This document shows positions 17,608 through 26,478 of a stretch of 64,000 bases of DNA, piece after piece. How positions within the stretch are numbered: position 1 is the first letter of the stretch; each line of letters starts with the position of its first letter. This DNA is from Niabella pedocola. GTDB lineage: Bacteria; Bacteroidota; Bacteroidia; Chitinophagales; Chitinophagaceae. The notes under the pieces are model-generated. The model did not search any database. It was not told the origin of the DNA and was given only the letters and a program-made list of their open reading frames with translations. Where the stretch lies: the NCBI RefSeq assembly GCF_021044425.1, contig NZ_JAJNEC010000004.1:62001-126000 (forward strand), in the 5' to 3' direction. Position numbers and translations under genes: made by a program.

Positions 17608-18162
17608 TTATCCATTAGCCCCGTAACCCTTGTCCCTATACCATCGCGATTCACATTTTAAACCGCAGGAATAGCTAAGAATCGCCCCGCGCTTGCGGTA
17701 AGTCTTAACCACGCGCATAAACCACCAACATTCTTTGTATCCCTGTTTTGCTTCAAGCGTCAGCTCATTGCGTGCAAAACCGCTGCGATGCGCCTGTAAA
17801 TACGCTTTCAGGGCATTCTTATCATTTAACCGTTCCGTGCCCTGTTGGTTTGTGATCGTTACAGAATCAATATCCCTGATCAGGGTATCCAGGTCTGCAT
17901 CGCTCCAGCCGCCTCTTTCAAAATAGAGCCTCCTGCTGGTTATATCCCCCTGCGGAACGCGGATCAGGATCTTTCCCGTATCGGCCGCAGCGGCAGTGCC
18001 GGTTAGCGACTTATTTCCATACAGAACTACCGAGGTGTTTTTTTTCCCCGTAGCCTGTATGTTCATGACCTGTACAGGATCACAACCTGTTAGAATGCAT
18101 ATTCCTCCAAGCACAATAGCTGTCTTCATTACGGAACCTGTTAATGAACTTCCTGTTTTCAT
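17608..18162 (-). CDS. Predicted lipoprotein of unknown function
   Basis: About 184 residues from ATG 18162; a second start at 18129 gives a shorter signal peptide. Either way a hydrophobic stretch ends in the lipobox ILTGC, so the product is probably lipid-anchored. The mature part (IQATGKKNTSVVLYGNK, FERGGWSDADLDTLIRD) has no motif I know, and the C-terminus is Cys- and Arg-rich (YSCGLKCESRWYRDKG). The trpB-like gene upstream ends in its own terminator (18242-18268), so this gene should have its own promoter; I see none that is clear. Confidence 0.65.
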   Translation of the reverse strand: MKTGSSLTGSVMKTAIVLGGICILTGCDPVQVMNIQATGKKNTSVVLYGNKSLTGTAAAADTGKILIRVPQGDITSRRLYFERGGWSDADLDTLIRDIDSVTITNQQGTERLNDKNALKAYLQAHRSGFARNELTLEAKQGYKECWWFMRVVKTYRKRGAILSYSCGLKCESRWYRDKGYGANG

Positions 18163-18241
18163 TTTTAGCAGATTGAATCGTTCACAATAATGCTTAATAC
18201 CGGAACAGACCTGCAGGTAACCGTTGTTTGCCCAATAGAAC

Positions 18242-18268
18242 AAAAAAAGCCGGCTTCTGAAGCCGGCT
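18242..18268 (-). terminator. Intrinsic terminator after trpB2
   Basis: On the minus strand an 8-bp GC-rich stem (AGCCGGCT) with loop TCAGA is followed by seven T. It starts 22 bp after the trpB2 stop at 18290. The stem can be extended by two pairs. Confidence 0.9.
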
Positions 18269-18289
18269 CTTTCATCCATTTTTAAATCA

Positions 18290-19648
18290 TTATTGCGGCT
18301 GCAATACCTCAATATCTTTAAGCGCTACGGTGAGCTCTTCATCCGTAAACGAATGATTGACCAGCTTGCCGTCAAAATAATCCTGGTAAGCAGCCATATC
18401 CACAAAGCCATGGCCGCACAGGTTAAACAGGATGTTTTTTTGCACGCCCTCTTCACGTGCGCGGTTTACCTCGCGGATCACCTGGGCTATACCGTGGTTT
18501 GCTTCCGGAGCCGGCACAATCCCTTCTGCCTTTGCAAATAATACACCGGCCTCAAAACATTCCAGCTGCTGAATGGCATTCGCTTCAATCAGTCCGTCTT
18601 TCAGCAACTGGCTGCATAGTACGCTTGCACCATGATACCGTAAACCGCCCGCATGGATCGCTGCGGGTGTAAAGGTATGTCCCAATGTAAACATCGGCAG
18701 CAATGGTGTATAGCCCTGCGTATCTCCAAAATCATACATAAACTTTCCCTTGGTCAGTTTAGGACAGGACGCCGGTTCCACGGCCACACAGCGAACACTT
18801 TTTCCTTCGATCTTATCCTTTATAAAGGGGAACGACAGCCCCGCAAAATTAGAACCTCCGCCCAGGGGTGCAATGATCACATCCGGATAGTCGCCGGTAT
18901 ATTCCAGTTGCTTTTTTGCTTCCTGGCCAATGATCGTCTGGTGCAGCAGTACGTGGTTCAGTACAGACCCCAGGGAGTACTTGGTATCCTCATCGCCGGC
19001 GGCAATTTCTATGGCTTCCGATATGGCCAGGCCCAGGCTGCCCGGTGTATCCGGATTTGCCTCCAGGGCGCTCCTTCCCGCCTGCGTGTTTGTACTTGGA
19101 GAAGCGTATACTTTAGCCCCAAACGTGTTCATCAATATTTTCCGGTACGGCTTCTGGTTAAAGCTGATGCGCACCATATACACCTCACAGTCGATCCCAA
19201 AATGCGAGCAGGCAAAACTTAAGGCTGTCCCCCACTGTCCTGCACCGGTTTCAGTAATGATCCGTTTTACCCCCGCCTTTTTATTATAATACGCCTGCGG
19301 AATGGCCGTATTGGGTTTATGCGAACCGCTGGGGCTGGTACCTTCATACTTATAATAGATCTTACAATCCGTCTTCAATGCCTTTTCCAGTTCCGTTGCA
19401 CGGATCAGCGGCGTGGGGCGCCAGATCCGGTAGGCCTCCTGTACTTCTTCGGGTATGTCAATATACCGTTCTGCAGACACTTCCTGCTGGATCAGGTCCA
19501 TGGGGAATAAAGGCGCCAGGTCTTCGCCCCCGATAGGCTGTTTGGTGCCCGGATGCAGTGGTGGCAACGGTTTATTGGGCATATCTGCCACAATATTGTA
19601 CCATTGCGTAGGCATGTCTTTTTCATTCAGAAGGATTTTCTTTTCCAT
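18290..19648 (-). CDS. TrpB2-type tryptophan synthase beta chain-like enzyme
   Basis: 452 residues, longer than canonical TrpB (about 400) because of the N-terminal extension (MPTQWYNIVADMPNKPLPPLHPG) that marks the TrpB2 group. PLP-dependent synthesis of tryptophan from indole and serine is the expected reaction. Seen: the PLP-lysine in SGSHKPNTA (Lys111), ETGAGQWGTA, and the Gly-rich phosphate-binding loop LGGGSNFAG. TrpA and the other trp genes are absent from this window, which fits a stand-alone indole-salvaging TrpB2. It ends in a strong terminator. Whether it serves in biosynthesis or in salvage cannot be told from sequence. Confidence 0.94.
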   Translation of the reverse strand: MEKKILLNEKDMPTQWYNIVADMPNKPLPPLHPGTKQPIGGEDLAPLFPMDLIQQEVSAERYIDIPEEVQEAYRIWRPTPLIRATELEKALKTDCKIYYKYEGTSPSGSHKPNTAIPQAYYNKKAGVKRIITETGAGQWGTALSFACSHFGIDCEVYMVRISFNQKPYRKILMNTFGAKVYASPSTNTQAGRSALEANPDTPGSLGLAISEAIEIAAGDEDTKYSLGSVLNHVLLHQTIIGQEAKKQLEYTGDYPDVIIAPLGGGSNFAGLSFPFIKDKIEGKSVRCVAVEPASCPKLTKGKFMYDFGDTQGYTPLLPMFTLGHTFTPAAIHAGGLRYHGASVLCSQLLKDGLIEANAIQQLECFEAGVLFAKAEGIVPAPEANHGIAQVIREVNRAREEGVQKNILFNLCGHGFVDMAAYQDYFDGKLVNHSFTDEELTVALKDIEVLQPQ

Positions 19649-20012
19649 TAAAATATATTTATTTTTTGGTTGAATTAAGAAAGTCTAATATAAGTCAGTT
19701 CTGGTATATAAACAATTTGTTTTAACGGGGTTCTGCTACCGCGTGCCGCAGTTTTGATGGGTACGTTCCCGGGAAAACACGTATGCGTCATTTATTCAGC
19801 CGCTGCAGCATGGAGATACCGCCGGTAGTTTCATATAGTACCGGATATGTTTTGGGGGCCGGGTAACCCGGCGGCCAGGGGAAACAATTGTATATTCATA
19901 TGGGTGCTGTCTGCTGCCGTTGCCTGCTCCGTAAAACAGGGATCGCAGCAATGAACCGGTTCCGGGCATTTCAACTACCCAACCAGCTGCGGCATTGCAT
20001 TACATTGCCGTG
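19649..20012. other. Intergenic stretch with no supported feature
   Basis: 364 bp between the trpB2 start and the lutA stop, both minus-strand genes. It should hold the trpB2 promoter and the end of the pdhA-lutA operon. I see no terminator hairpin with a T-run, no repeat of the kinds listed elsewhere, and no protein-like frame. Confidence 0.5.
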
Positions 20013-20732
20013 CTACCAGCCACTGGCCAGTACATCGGCCAGGTGCATGGTTTTAATAGCATACTTTTTGTTGTCGATATAACCCTGCAAATGCATCAGG
20101 CAGGAAAGATCCGTGCTGATCAGGTAGTCTGCACCGGTGGCAATGGCGTTCTCTACCTTCTGCTCGCCCATATTAATGGATATGGAAGGAAATTTTACGG
20201 CAAAAGTGCCTCCGAAACCACAGCAGGTTTCCACATCCTTCAGCTCGTTTACGATTAACCCCCGCACATTGGAAAGCAGTTCCCGGGGTTCCGATTTGAT
20301 CTTACATTCTCTTAAAGCAGCGCAGCTGTCGTGATAGGTGGCGTTCCCCTTCAGGACAGCTCCCGTATCCGTTACCTTCAGCACTTGCACCAGGAACTCT
20401 GAAAATTCGTAGATCCTTGCACCCAGGGCTTTTACTTCATTATGCACGGAAGAGTTATCAAAAAGGGTAGGATAATAATTGCGTACAAATCCTACACAAC
20501 TGGCACTGGGGGCTACAATATAATCGCTGCCTTTAAAATCATTCAGAAATTTGGTGCAAACCGCCTTTGATTCCTCCCGGAAACCAGCATTAAAAGCCGG
20601 CTGTCCGCAACAGGTCTGGTTGCCATTGTAACGAACGGTACACCCGAATTTCTCCAACACTTTTACCATGTTAAAGCCGGTTTCGGGATAAAGCTGATCT
20701 ACAAAACAGGGTATGAAAATCTGTACATTCAT
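20013..20732 (-). CDS. lutA: (Fe-S)-binding CCG-domain protein, LutA/YkgE-like
   Basis: 239 residues from ATG 20732. Two cysteine-rich CCG motifs: TCCGQPAFNAG (CCG 41-43) and ETCCGFGGTF (CCG 170-172), with extra Cys at 79, 137 and 143. This is a complete LutA-type subunit, which in Bacillus works with LutB and LutC to oxidise L-lactate. LutB and LutC are not in this window, so lactate oxidation is only an inference; related CCG proteins serve in other redox complexes. It is the last gene of a five-gene operon, with the start codon one base after the stop of the preceding lipoprotein gene. Confidence 0.88.
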   Translation of the reverse strand: MNVQIFIPCFVDQLYPETGFNMVKVLEKFGCTVRYNGNQTCCGQPAFNAGFREESKAVCTKFLNDFKGSDYIVAPSASCVGFVRNYYPTLFDNSSVHNEVKALGARIYEFSEFLVQVLKVTDTGAVLKGNATYHDSCAALRECKIKSEPRELLSNVRGLIVNELKDVETCCGFGGTFAVKFPSISINMGEQKVENAIATGADYLISTDLSCLMHLQGYIDNKKYAIKTMHLADVLASGW

Positions 20733-20733
20733 T

Positions 20734-21177
20734 TTATTGCTGTTGCGCTTTTTGATACTCGGCAATCGTCAGCTGATCGCCGTTAACCGGTTCCATCACT
20801 TTTATATCGAAGTTCTGCGGATTCACGGTAAAAAGATAATAGGTCTCAAAGCGAAGCTCGCCGTTATATCCGGCTCTAAAGTTAACTTCTTTATCAGAAA
20901 TGGTGTCGATCAAAAATGCGATACCTTGTTTGTGGTGACTGAACGAATCAATATACCGGTGGCTTTCTGCAACAAAGGGAATTTTACGTAGGCTATCCAT
21001 TACCGCTGCTTCGGTTGCATCCCCGGCAACCGGTACCGCCGTTGCCGTATCCGGAACAGGAAGCGCCGTACCAACAAGAGTATCTTTGACGTCGTTGTTT
21101 TTTATACCCGGTTCATTGCAGGCTGTAGCCAGCAACAGCACCAGTAAACAAGCAAAACAGAAGCGCCGCTGAATCAT
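20734..21177 (-). CDS. Small predicted lipoprotein of unknown function
   Basis: 147 residues with a clear lipoprotein signal (FACLLVLLLATAC, Cys20). The first third of the mature protein is Thr/Val/Pro/Ala-rich and low in structure; the last third ends FTVNPQNFDIKVMEPVNGDQLTI, likely a beta-rich domain. I do not recognise a family. It sits between ribH and lutA with a TAATG junction on each side (stop and start share or nearly share bases), so it is translationally coupled to both. Confidence 0.78.
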   Translation of the reverse strand: MIQRRFCFACLLVLLLATACNEPGIKNNDVKDTLVGTALPVPDTATAVPVAGDATEAAVMDSLRKIPFVAESHRYIDSFSHHKQGIAFLIDTISDKEVNFRAGYNGELRFETYYLFTVNPQNFDIKVMEPVNGDQLTIAEYQKAQQQ

Positions 21178-21653
21178 TATGAATGAATCATTTTCAATGC
21201 CGTAACAGCAGCCTCCTCACCTTTATGTCCATGTGCGCCACCGATCCGCTCCCTTGCCTGCTCCTCCGTATTTACAGTTAATACACCAAAAATAGTAGGT
21301 ACCGGAAGCATCAGGTTCAGTTGCAATACGCCCTGTGTTACGGAATCACATACATACTCAAAATGCGGCGTATCGCCCTTTATCACACAGCCCAGGGCGA
21401 TAAAAGCGTCCGGAGCAGCGCCATCCTTTGTACGCTCCCAATGCCGTTTTATTGCAAAAGGCAGTTCCACAGCGCCGGGTACCACAAGTGTTTCGTAACG
21501 GATCTTATATTGATCAAAGATGTTTTTGCATCCTTCTTCCAATGCATCCACGATGGCTGCATTCCACTCTGTTTTCACTAAAATAACACAGGCATTCTCT
21601 TTCAGAATGCCTGTGTCAATATGATATAAAGAACTGTTTCCTTGTGTTGCCAT
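21177..21653 (-). CDS. ribH: 6,7-dimethyl-8-ribityllumazine synthase
   Basis: 158 residues, normal length. Condenses 5-amino-6-ribitylaminouracil with 3,4-dihydroxybutanone phosphate to lumazine in riboflavin synthesis. Seen: the substrate-binding region TEWNAAIVDAL, then VVPGAVELPFAIKRH, IALGCVIKGDTPHFEYVCD (catalytic His in the DTPHFE stretch), PTIFGVLTVNTEEQA and the C-terminal GGAHGHKGEEAA. It is third in the pdhA operon, 3 bp after the TPR gene. No other rib gene is nearby, and no FMN riboswitch was seen before the operon. Confidence 0.96.
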   Translation of the reverse strand: MATQGNSSLYHIDTGILKENACVILVKTEWNAAIVDALEEGCKNIFDQYKIRYETLVVPGAVELPFAIKRHWERTKDGAAPDAFIALGCVIKGDTPHFEYVCDSVTQGVLQLNLMLPVPTIFGVLTVNTEEQARERIGGAHGHKGEEAAVTALKMIHS

Positions 21654-21656
21654 TTT

Positions 21657-22355
21657 TTAATTTACATTATAAACACCTAACTGGGCCAGATACTTATCAG
21701 CATCAAATCCCTGCTGGGTACGCGGATATTTTTCTTTTAATTCTTTGTAAAGACCAATCGCTTCGTCTTTTTGGTTCAATACATGCTGCGCCAGGTAGGC
21801 TGCACTGAACAATGCATCGGCACAGGCCATTTGATCTGCTTCAAATTCCTTTGCGGCTTTTTTATAGTTGTCCAGCGCCTCTGCCCCTTTGCCCATATCA
21901 CCGTAAGCATCTCCCAGCAATTTATACGCCCGCTGCTGGATCTGCTTGGAATCCGTTTTAAAATCCTTCAGGAATGAAACGGCTTTATCGTTCTGATTCA
22001 GCTTTACATAACACACACCGGCATAAAAATTAGCCAGGTTGCCGGTAGCTGTACCGCTGTATTTTTTTGAAAGGGCAATAAATCCGGGGTTTACACCGTC
22101 GCCATTAAGCGCCAGGTTAAACGAATCTTTCTTAAAGTATTCTTCCGCCTTAAAGCTTTTGTCCAGCGCCTCTTCGATCTTGGGCTTTTGTACAAAGGTT
22201 TTATAAAGCATATACCCGCCTCCCAACACTACGATCAGGCCCAGGACAGCCGCAATCTTTTTACTGTTTTTCAGCCAGAACACTCTTAAATTATCAACAG
22301 CGTTTGAATCCGCAACATGCTCGTTTACAGTTTCATTATTTCGCTTATCTGCCAT
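21657..22355 (-). CDS. Membrane-anchored tetratricopeptide-repeat protein
   Basis: 232 residues. A cytosolic N-terminus of about 30 residues, one membrane helix (IAAVLGLIVVLGGGYMLY, about 34-52), then a helical part with TPR-like pairs (for example GNLANFYAGVCYVKLNQNDKA, RAYKLLGDAYGDMGKGAEALDNYKKA, DEAIGLYKELKEKYP). The layout is that of YfgM-type ancillary proteins that assist periplasmic chaperones or the Sec translocon; that role is inferred only from layout. It starts 25 bp after pdhA, in the same operon, and ribH follows 3 bp downstream. Confidence 0.85.
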   Translation of the reverse strand: MADKRNNETVNEHVADSNAVDNLRVFWLKNSKKIAAVLGLIVVLGGGYMLYKTFVQKPKIEEALDKSFKAEEYFKKDSFNLALNGDGVNPGFIALSKKYSGTATGNLANFYAGVCYVKLNQNDKAVSFLKDFKTDSKQIQQRAYKLLGDAYGDMGKGAEALDNYKKAAKEFEADQMACADALFSAAYLAQHVLNQKDEAIGLYKELKEKYPRTQQGFDADKYLAQLGVYNVN

Positions 22356-22380
22356 TTTGATATATATTATTTAGTTAGTT

Positions 22381-23376
22381 TTAATCTACAATGAACGGGT
22401 AGTTCTGATCCATGTATACATCCTTCAGCACTTCATCATCTGACGGGAACGGGCTTTCTTCCGCAAAAATGACAGAGGCAGCCACCACTTCATCACAACG
22501 GGTGTCGATCTCCTTTATCTGGGGTTCGGTTGCCAGCTTGGTATCCAGGATATTTTTCCGCAACAGGTTGATCGGGTCTTTTGATTTGTATTCATCCACC
22601 TCATCCTTGGTACGGTATTTCTGCGGGTCACTGATGGAGTGCCCTTTGTAGCGGTAGGTTTTAATTTCCAGCAAAGTAGGGCCGCCTTTCTCCCGCGCCC
22701 GTTTTACCGCCTTGGCTACTGCATCATGTACGGTTTCGGGGTTCATTCCATCTACGACCTCGGAAGGCATTTCATAAGCTGCTCCCAGCTTATAAATATC
22801 GTGGATATTGGAAGTCCGCTCAACGGAGGTACCCATCGCGTAATTGTTATTCTCACAAATATAAATTACGGGTAATTTCCATAACATGGCCAGGTTAAAG
22901 GACTCGTGCAAAATTCCCTGGCGGGCGGCACCGTCTCCGAAAAAGCAGAGCACTACGTTATCCGTACCCTTGTAATTTTCGGCAAAAGCCAGCCCGGTAC
23001 CCGTACCGATCTGTGCCCCTACGATCCCGTGGCCTCCATAAAAATGCTGCTCTTTACCAAAAAAGTGCATGCTGCCTCCCTTACCTTTCGCACAACCGGT
23101 AGCCTTTCCGTATAATTCCGCCATACAACTGTCTACCGAAACACCCTTGGCAATGGCCAATCCGTGATCGCGGTAAGCAGTGATAAAAATATCTTCCGGC
23201 TTTGTGGCGGTCATGCAACCCGCAGCAATGGCTTCCTGCCCTACATAGGCATGAAAAAAACCACGGATCTTCCCTTCCATCTTATATTTCTCCTCTGCTG
23301 TAAGCTCAAATGTGCGAATCAGCTGCATCAATTCATACCAATACAGGTAGGTTTCTTTTGAAAATTTTGTTGCCAC
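22381..23376 (-). CDS. pdhA: Pyruvate dehydrogenase E1 component, alpha subunit
   Basis: 331 residues from GTG 23376 (MATKFSKE...). Thiamine-diphosphate-dependent decarboxylation of pyruvate with the beta subunit. Seen: GSMHFFGKEQHFYGGHGIVGAQ, the ThDP/Mg motif starting GDGAARQGILHE and ending ICENNNYAMGT, and YRYKGHSISDPQKYR, which carries the regulatory-type Ser of E1 alpha. An upstream TTG gives a seven-residue longer frame; the GTG is preferred because the homologous core begins there. It leads an operon with a TPR protein, ribH, a lipoprotein and lutA. The beta subunit is at 62.7 kb. Confidence 0.96.
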   Translation of the reverse strand: MATKFSKETYLYWYELMQLIRTFELTAEEKYKMEGKIRGFFHAYVGQEAIAAGCMTATKPEDIFITAYRDHGLAIAKGVSVDSCMAELYGKATGCAKGKGGSMHFFGKEQHFYGGHGIVGAQIGTGTGLAFAENYKGTDNVVLCFFGDGAARQGILHESFNLAMLWKLPVIYICENNNYAMGTSVERTSNIHDIYKLGAAYEMPSEVVDGMNPETVHDAVAKAVKRAREKGGPTLLEIKTYRYKGHSISDPQKYRTKDEVDEYKSKDPINLLRKNILDTKLATEPQIKEIDTRCDEVVAASVIFAEESPFPSDDEVLKDVYMDQNYPFIVD

Positions 23377-23394
23377 GGCTAAAAATTTGAGTAG

Positions 23395-23402
23395 CAAAAG
23401 TA
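23395..23402 (-). promoter_or_regulatory. pdhA: Candidate -7 element for the pdhA operon
   Basis: Minus strand TACTTTTG matches TAnnTTTG, 18 bp before the GTG at 23376. No TTG was found at the expected spacing upstream. The 23403-23632 stretch up to recF shows no other feature. Confidence 0.35.
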
Positions 23403-23632
23403 AGGGAAAATTTCTGATTTATACCCTCTTGTAATGCACCCGAAGCCTTTTTTTATACCGGGTGCTTTGTTTTTTATTTTCCCGGCTGCGGTACAGGTGG
23501 CATCCGGCTTGCGTCGCACACTGGAACTGCAGTGCAGCGCCCCGCAGACACACCCGTAGCGGCCTGGTTTCCATGAAAATTATACGGTCAATAGAATGAC
23601 AATTAGTAATTTAGCCCGCAGAGACCAGTATC

Positions 23633-24718
23633 ATGTCGTTTCAGCTCAACTCCATATCATTACTCCAGTTTAAAAACTACACCAACCGGAGTTTCCTTTT
23701 TCCCAAAAAGGTGGTAGCCATCTGTGGAAAAAACGGCGTGGGTAAAACCAATATCCTGGATGCGATCTATTATCTCTGTTTTACCAAAAGTTATTTCAGT
23801 AATACAGACATGGTGAATGTACAGCAGGGAGCCCGGGGCTTCCGCATAGACGGCGTATTTGAACAAAACGGACACACGGAAAGCGCAGCCTGTATTCTCC
23901 GTGAAACCGGCAAGAAGGAGTTTTCGGTCAACGGCGAACTTTATGATAAGTTTTCAAAACATATCGGCCGGTACCCCTGCGTGATCATTGCCCCGGACGA
24001 TGCCGTGCTCATTACCGGCAGCAGTGAGGAGCGGCGGGGTTTTATGGATGCACTGCTTTCCCAGCTGGACCCGGAATACCTGCGGCAGCTGATCCTTTAT
24101 AACAAGCTGTTGCAGCAACGCAATAGTTTTTTGAAAGCGGCGGCCGAAAGCGGGTCACTGGACGAATCGCTGCTGGCGGTGCTGGACGAGCAACTGGTGC
24201 CGGCAGGCAATTTTATCTTTAACAAACGACGGGATGCGATGGTGGCGTTCCTGCCCCGGGTAAAGCGGATGTATACCGAAATCGCGCAGCGGGAAGAACA
24301 CCTTTCCCTCCTGTATGAAAGCCGCCTGCTGGAAGCCGGTTTCGACGAACTGCTGAAAGCGGCCCGTCAAAAAGACCTGGTACTGCAACGCACTACCCTG
24401 GGCATTCACCGGGACGATATTACCCTGCAGCTCGGAAATCAGCCCTTTAAAAATATTGCATCCCAGGGGCAACGGAAAAGCCTCCTTTTTGCCTTAAAGC
24501 TAACCGAACTGGAACTGCTCGCCGCGGAAAAGAAATTCACCCCGCTCCTGTTACTGGACGATGTTTTTGAAAAACTGGACGAAGACCGTATCAGTAGCCT
24601 GCTGGCCCAGGTATGCACCGGAATGGATGGCCAGGTATTTATTACGGATACCAATAAAGAACGCGTACTGCAACATATGCAGGCCATTGATGTGGAGGTG
24701 CACCTGGTAGAACTTTAA
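23633..24718 (+). CDS. recF: DNA replication and repair protein RecF
   Basis: 361 residues, normal length. Loads RecA at single-strand gaps with RecO and RecR. Seen: Walker A GKNGVGKT (32-39) with TNILDAIYYLCFTKSY, the ABC-type signature GQRKSLLFALKL, and Walker B LLLLDDVFEKLDEDR near 305, followed by the VFITDT D-loop region. The N-terminal beta strands (LQFKNYTNRSF) are typical. It is not next to dnaA, dnaN or gyrB here; a DUF721 protein that often neighbours recF lies 1.8 kb downstream, with an unrelated membrane gene and a repeat cluster between. Confidence 0.97.
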   Translation: MSFQLNSISLLQFKNYTNRSFLFPKKVVAICGKNGVGKTNILDAIYYLCFTKSYFSNTDMVNVQQGARGFRIDGVFEQNGHTESAACILRETGKKEFSVNGELYDKFSKHIGRYPCVIIAPDDAVLITGSSEERRGFMDALLSQLDPEYLRQLILYNKLLQQRNSFLKAAAESGSLDESLLAVLDEQLVPAGNFIFNKRRDAMVAFLPRVKRMYTEIAQREEHLSLLYESRLLEAGFDELLKAARQKDLVLQRTTLGIHRDDITLQLGNQPFKNIASQGQRKSLLFALKLTELELLAAEKKFTPLLLLDDVFEKLDEDRISSLLAQVCTGMDGQVFITDTNKERVLQHMQAIDVEVHLVEL

Positions 24719-24782
24719 TTGGTACACATTTCATTTCGCGTTAATTTTAAAGCATTATCAGTTTCCATCAACCCGTTTTTTT

Positions 24783-25901
24783 ATGAATCAGTCTGCGCCC
24801 GCGCGTTTTCTTGCCCTTGATGTTTTCCGGGGGCTTACCATCTGTTTTATGATCATTGTAAATACCGGCGGTCCCAATCCCTTTCATGAATTGCGGCATG
24901 CGCAATGGAACGGGTTTACATTAACCGACCTGGTGTTTCCTTCCTTTCTGTTTGCAGTAGGCAATGCTATCAGCTTTTCAACCTCAAAATGGGAACAGCA
25001 GGCCCGGCAAACGGTCATCCTGAAAATACTCAAGCGCACCCTGCTGCTGTTTTTGATCGGTTACCTGATGTACTGGCTGCCTTTTGTAAAAATAGATCCG
25101 CAGAATCAGGTACATCCCTTTCCGATTGGCCAAACCCGTATCTTCGGTGTACTGCAACGCATTGCCCTCTGCTATGGGATCGGTGCACTGATCATTTATT
25201 TTTCTTCACGCAAAACGATCCTCTTCACGGCCGCTGGCCTGTTACTGGGGTACTGGCTGCTGTCTGCTTTTTTTGGAGACTATACCCTTGCTGGTGCGGC
25301 TACCACCAAACTGGATATTCTTACACTAACGCCGCCGCACCTGTACAAAAAGGGGCCGGAAAATGCGTTTGACCCCGAGGGGCTGCTCAGCACCCTGCCT
25401 GCTATTGTAAATGTACTGGTGGGCTATCTGGCAGGAGCCCACATAAAAAAGAATCCCCGGAGTTTTGAGATGCTGGCGTTACTGGCCATTGCGGGGTTCC
25501 TGCTTTTATCTGCAGGGTATTTGTGGAACCTTGTTTTTCCCATTAATAAAAAACTCTGGACGAGCAGTTTTGTATGTGTTACCACCGGGCTCGATTGCCT
25601 GATACTCGCCACCATACTGTATTTTATCGATTTTAAAGGCAAACGGACAGGCGTTCGTTTTTTCGAGGTCTTTGGTAAAAATGCGCTGTTCATCTATTTA
25701 TTCAGCGAAGTGATCCCGATACTGCTTTCCAATTACTATACGGCAACCCAGCAATCCCTCTTTAAAGCGCTTTATACGGTTACCTGGGGGCAGTTTGGAA
25801 CAGGGCCCGTTCCTTCTTTACTCTGGTCTGTAAGTTTTATGTTGTGCTGCTGGCTGATGGGGTATGTGCTTTACAAACGAAAAATATTTATCCGGCTTTA
25901 A
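24783..25901 (+). CDS. Multi-pass membrane acyltransferase-like protein (HGSNAT/DUF5009 type)
   Basis: 372 residues with about ten membrane segments. It starts RFLALDVFRGLTICFMIIVNTGG, the motif of the HGSNAT/YeiB-related group (human heparan-alpha-glucosaminide N-acetyltransferase), and carries TLTDLVFPSFLFAVGNAISF, LKRTLLLFLIGYLMYW and GVLQRIALCYGIGALI, all family landmarks. The human relative moves acetyl groups across a membrane to a sugar. The bacterial substrate is unknown, perhaps a cell-surface glycan, but the sequence does not say. It begins 64 bp after recF, in the same direction, without an obvious terminator between. Confidence 0.88.
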   Translation: MNQSAPARFLALDVFRGLTICFMIIVNTGGPNPFHELRHAQWNGFTLTDLVFPSFLFAVGNAISFSTSKWEQQARQTVILKILKRTLLLFLIGYLMYWLPFVKIDPQNQVHPFPIGQTRIFGVLQRIALCYGIGALIIYFSSRKTILFTAAGLLLGYWLLSAFFGDYTLAGAATTKLDILTLTPPHLYKKGPENAFDPEGLLSTLPAIVNVLVGYLAGAHIKKNPRSFEMLALLAIAGFLLLSAGYLWNLVFPINKKLWTSSFVCVTTGLDCLILATILYFIDFKGKRTGVRFFEVFGKNALFIYLFSEVIPILLSNYYTATQQSLFKALYTVTWGQFGTGPVPSLLWSVSFMLCCWLMGYVLYKRKIFIRL

Positions 25902-25931
25902 AACCATCGGGGTTCCTGACGCATCTGCGGG

Positions 25932-26420
25932 AATAATTGAACCGCAGAGAGCGCAGAGTACACGCGCAGCTTGCGAGGGGTTTTGAAATCTCTATCTGCA
26001 AGCCTGCCCCGCGCCCCTTGCGGATCCATTGCGTGCATTGCGGTAATAATTGAACCACAGAGAACACGGAGTTCATGCAGGGGTTTCGAAATACTTATCT
26101 GCAGCCTACCTGGCGCCCCTCGCGGATCCTTTGCGTGCATTGCGGTAATAATTAACCACAGAGAACACGGAGTTCACGGAGGGGTTTCGAAATACTTATC
26201 TGCAGCCTACCTGGTTCCTTACGGTTGAAAATGAACTGCAAAGTATCCGGTAATAAATGGTGATTCGTTCGTTGTTTTTTAACGCAAAGTGCGCCAAGAA
26301 TCCGCAAAGCCCGCAATGAAGGGATGGCGCTATTGAATGCTTTTGCGAAGCCTTCGCGGAACCTGGTCCCTTGCAGATCCTTTGCGTGCATTGCGGTAAC
26401 AATTGAACCACAAAGAGTGC
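25932..26420. repeat. Cluster of dispersed intergenic repeats (ACCACAGAG family)
   Basis: The head AATAATTGAACC(G/A)CAGAG occurs at 25932, 26045 and 26147 (without the G), spacing 113 and 102 bp, with a fourth copy (AACAATTGAACCACAAAGAG) at 26398. Units share TTTCGAAATACTTATCTGCAG and GCGGATCCTTTGCGTGCATTG. Related fragments lie at 5780-5816 and 17401-17450. The interval 25902-26454 holds no gene; the frames seen are repeat translations. Confidence 0.85.
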
Positions 26421-26432
26421 GAAGAATCCGTA

Positions 26433-26462
26433 TTGAATCCTTCCTTTAAAAAGCTACCTTTG
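26433..26462 (+). promoter_or_regulatory. Predicted promoter of the DUF721 gene
   Basis: TTG at 26433-26435 and TACCTTTG at 26455-26462, separated by 19 bp, fit the Bacteroidota sigma consensus. The start codon lies 16 bp downstream of the -7 element, so the leader would be very short. Confidence 0.65.
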
Positions 26463-26478
26463 CAAAAACAGATGAACC

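Noticed and set aside
25898..26391. Minus-strand frames in the 25.9-26.4 kb repeats as small proteins
   Set aside because: They share the same repeat translation (RGA, SISKPLRELRVL) and have no start signals.
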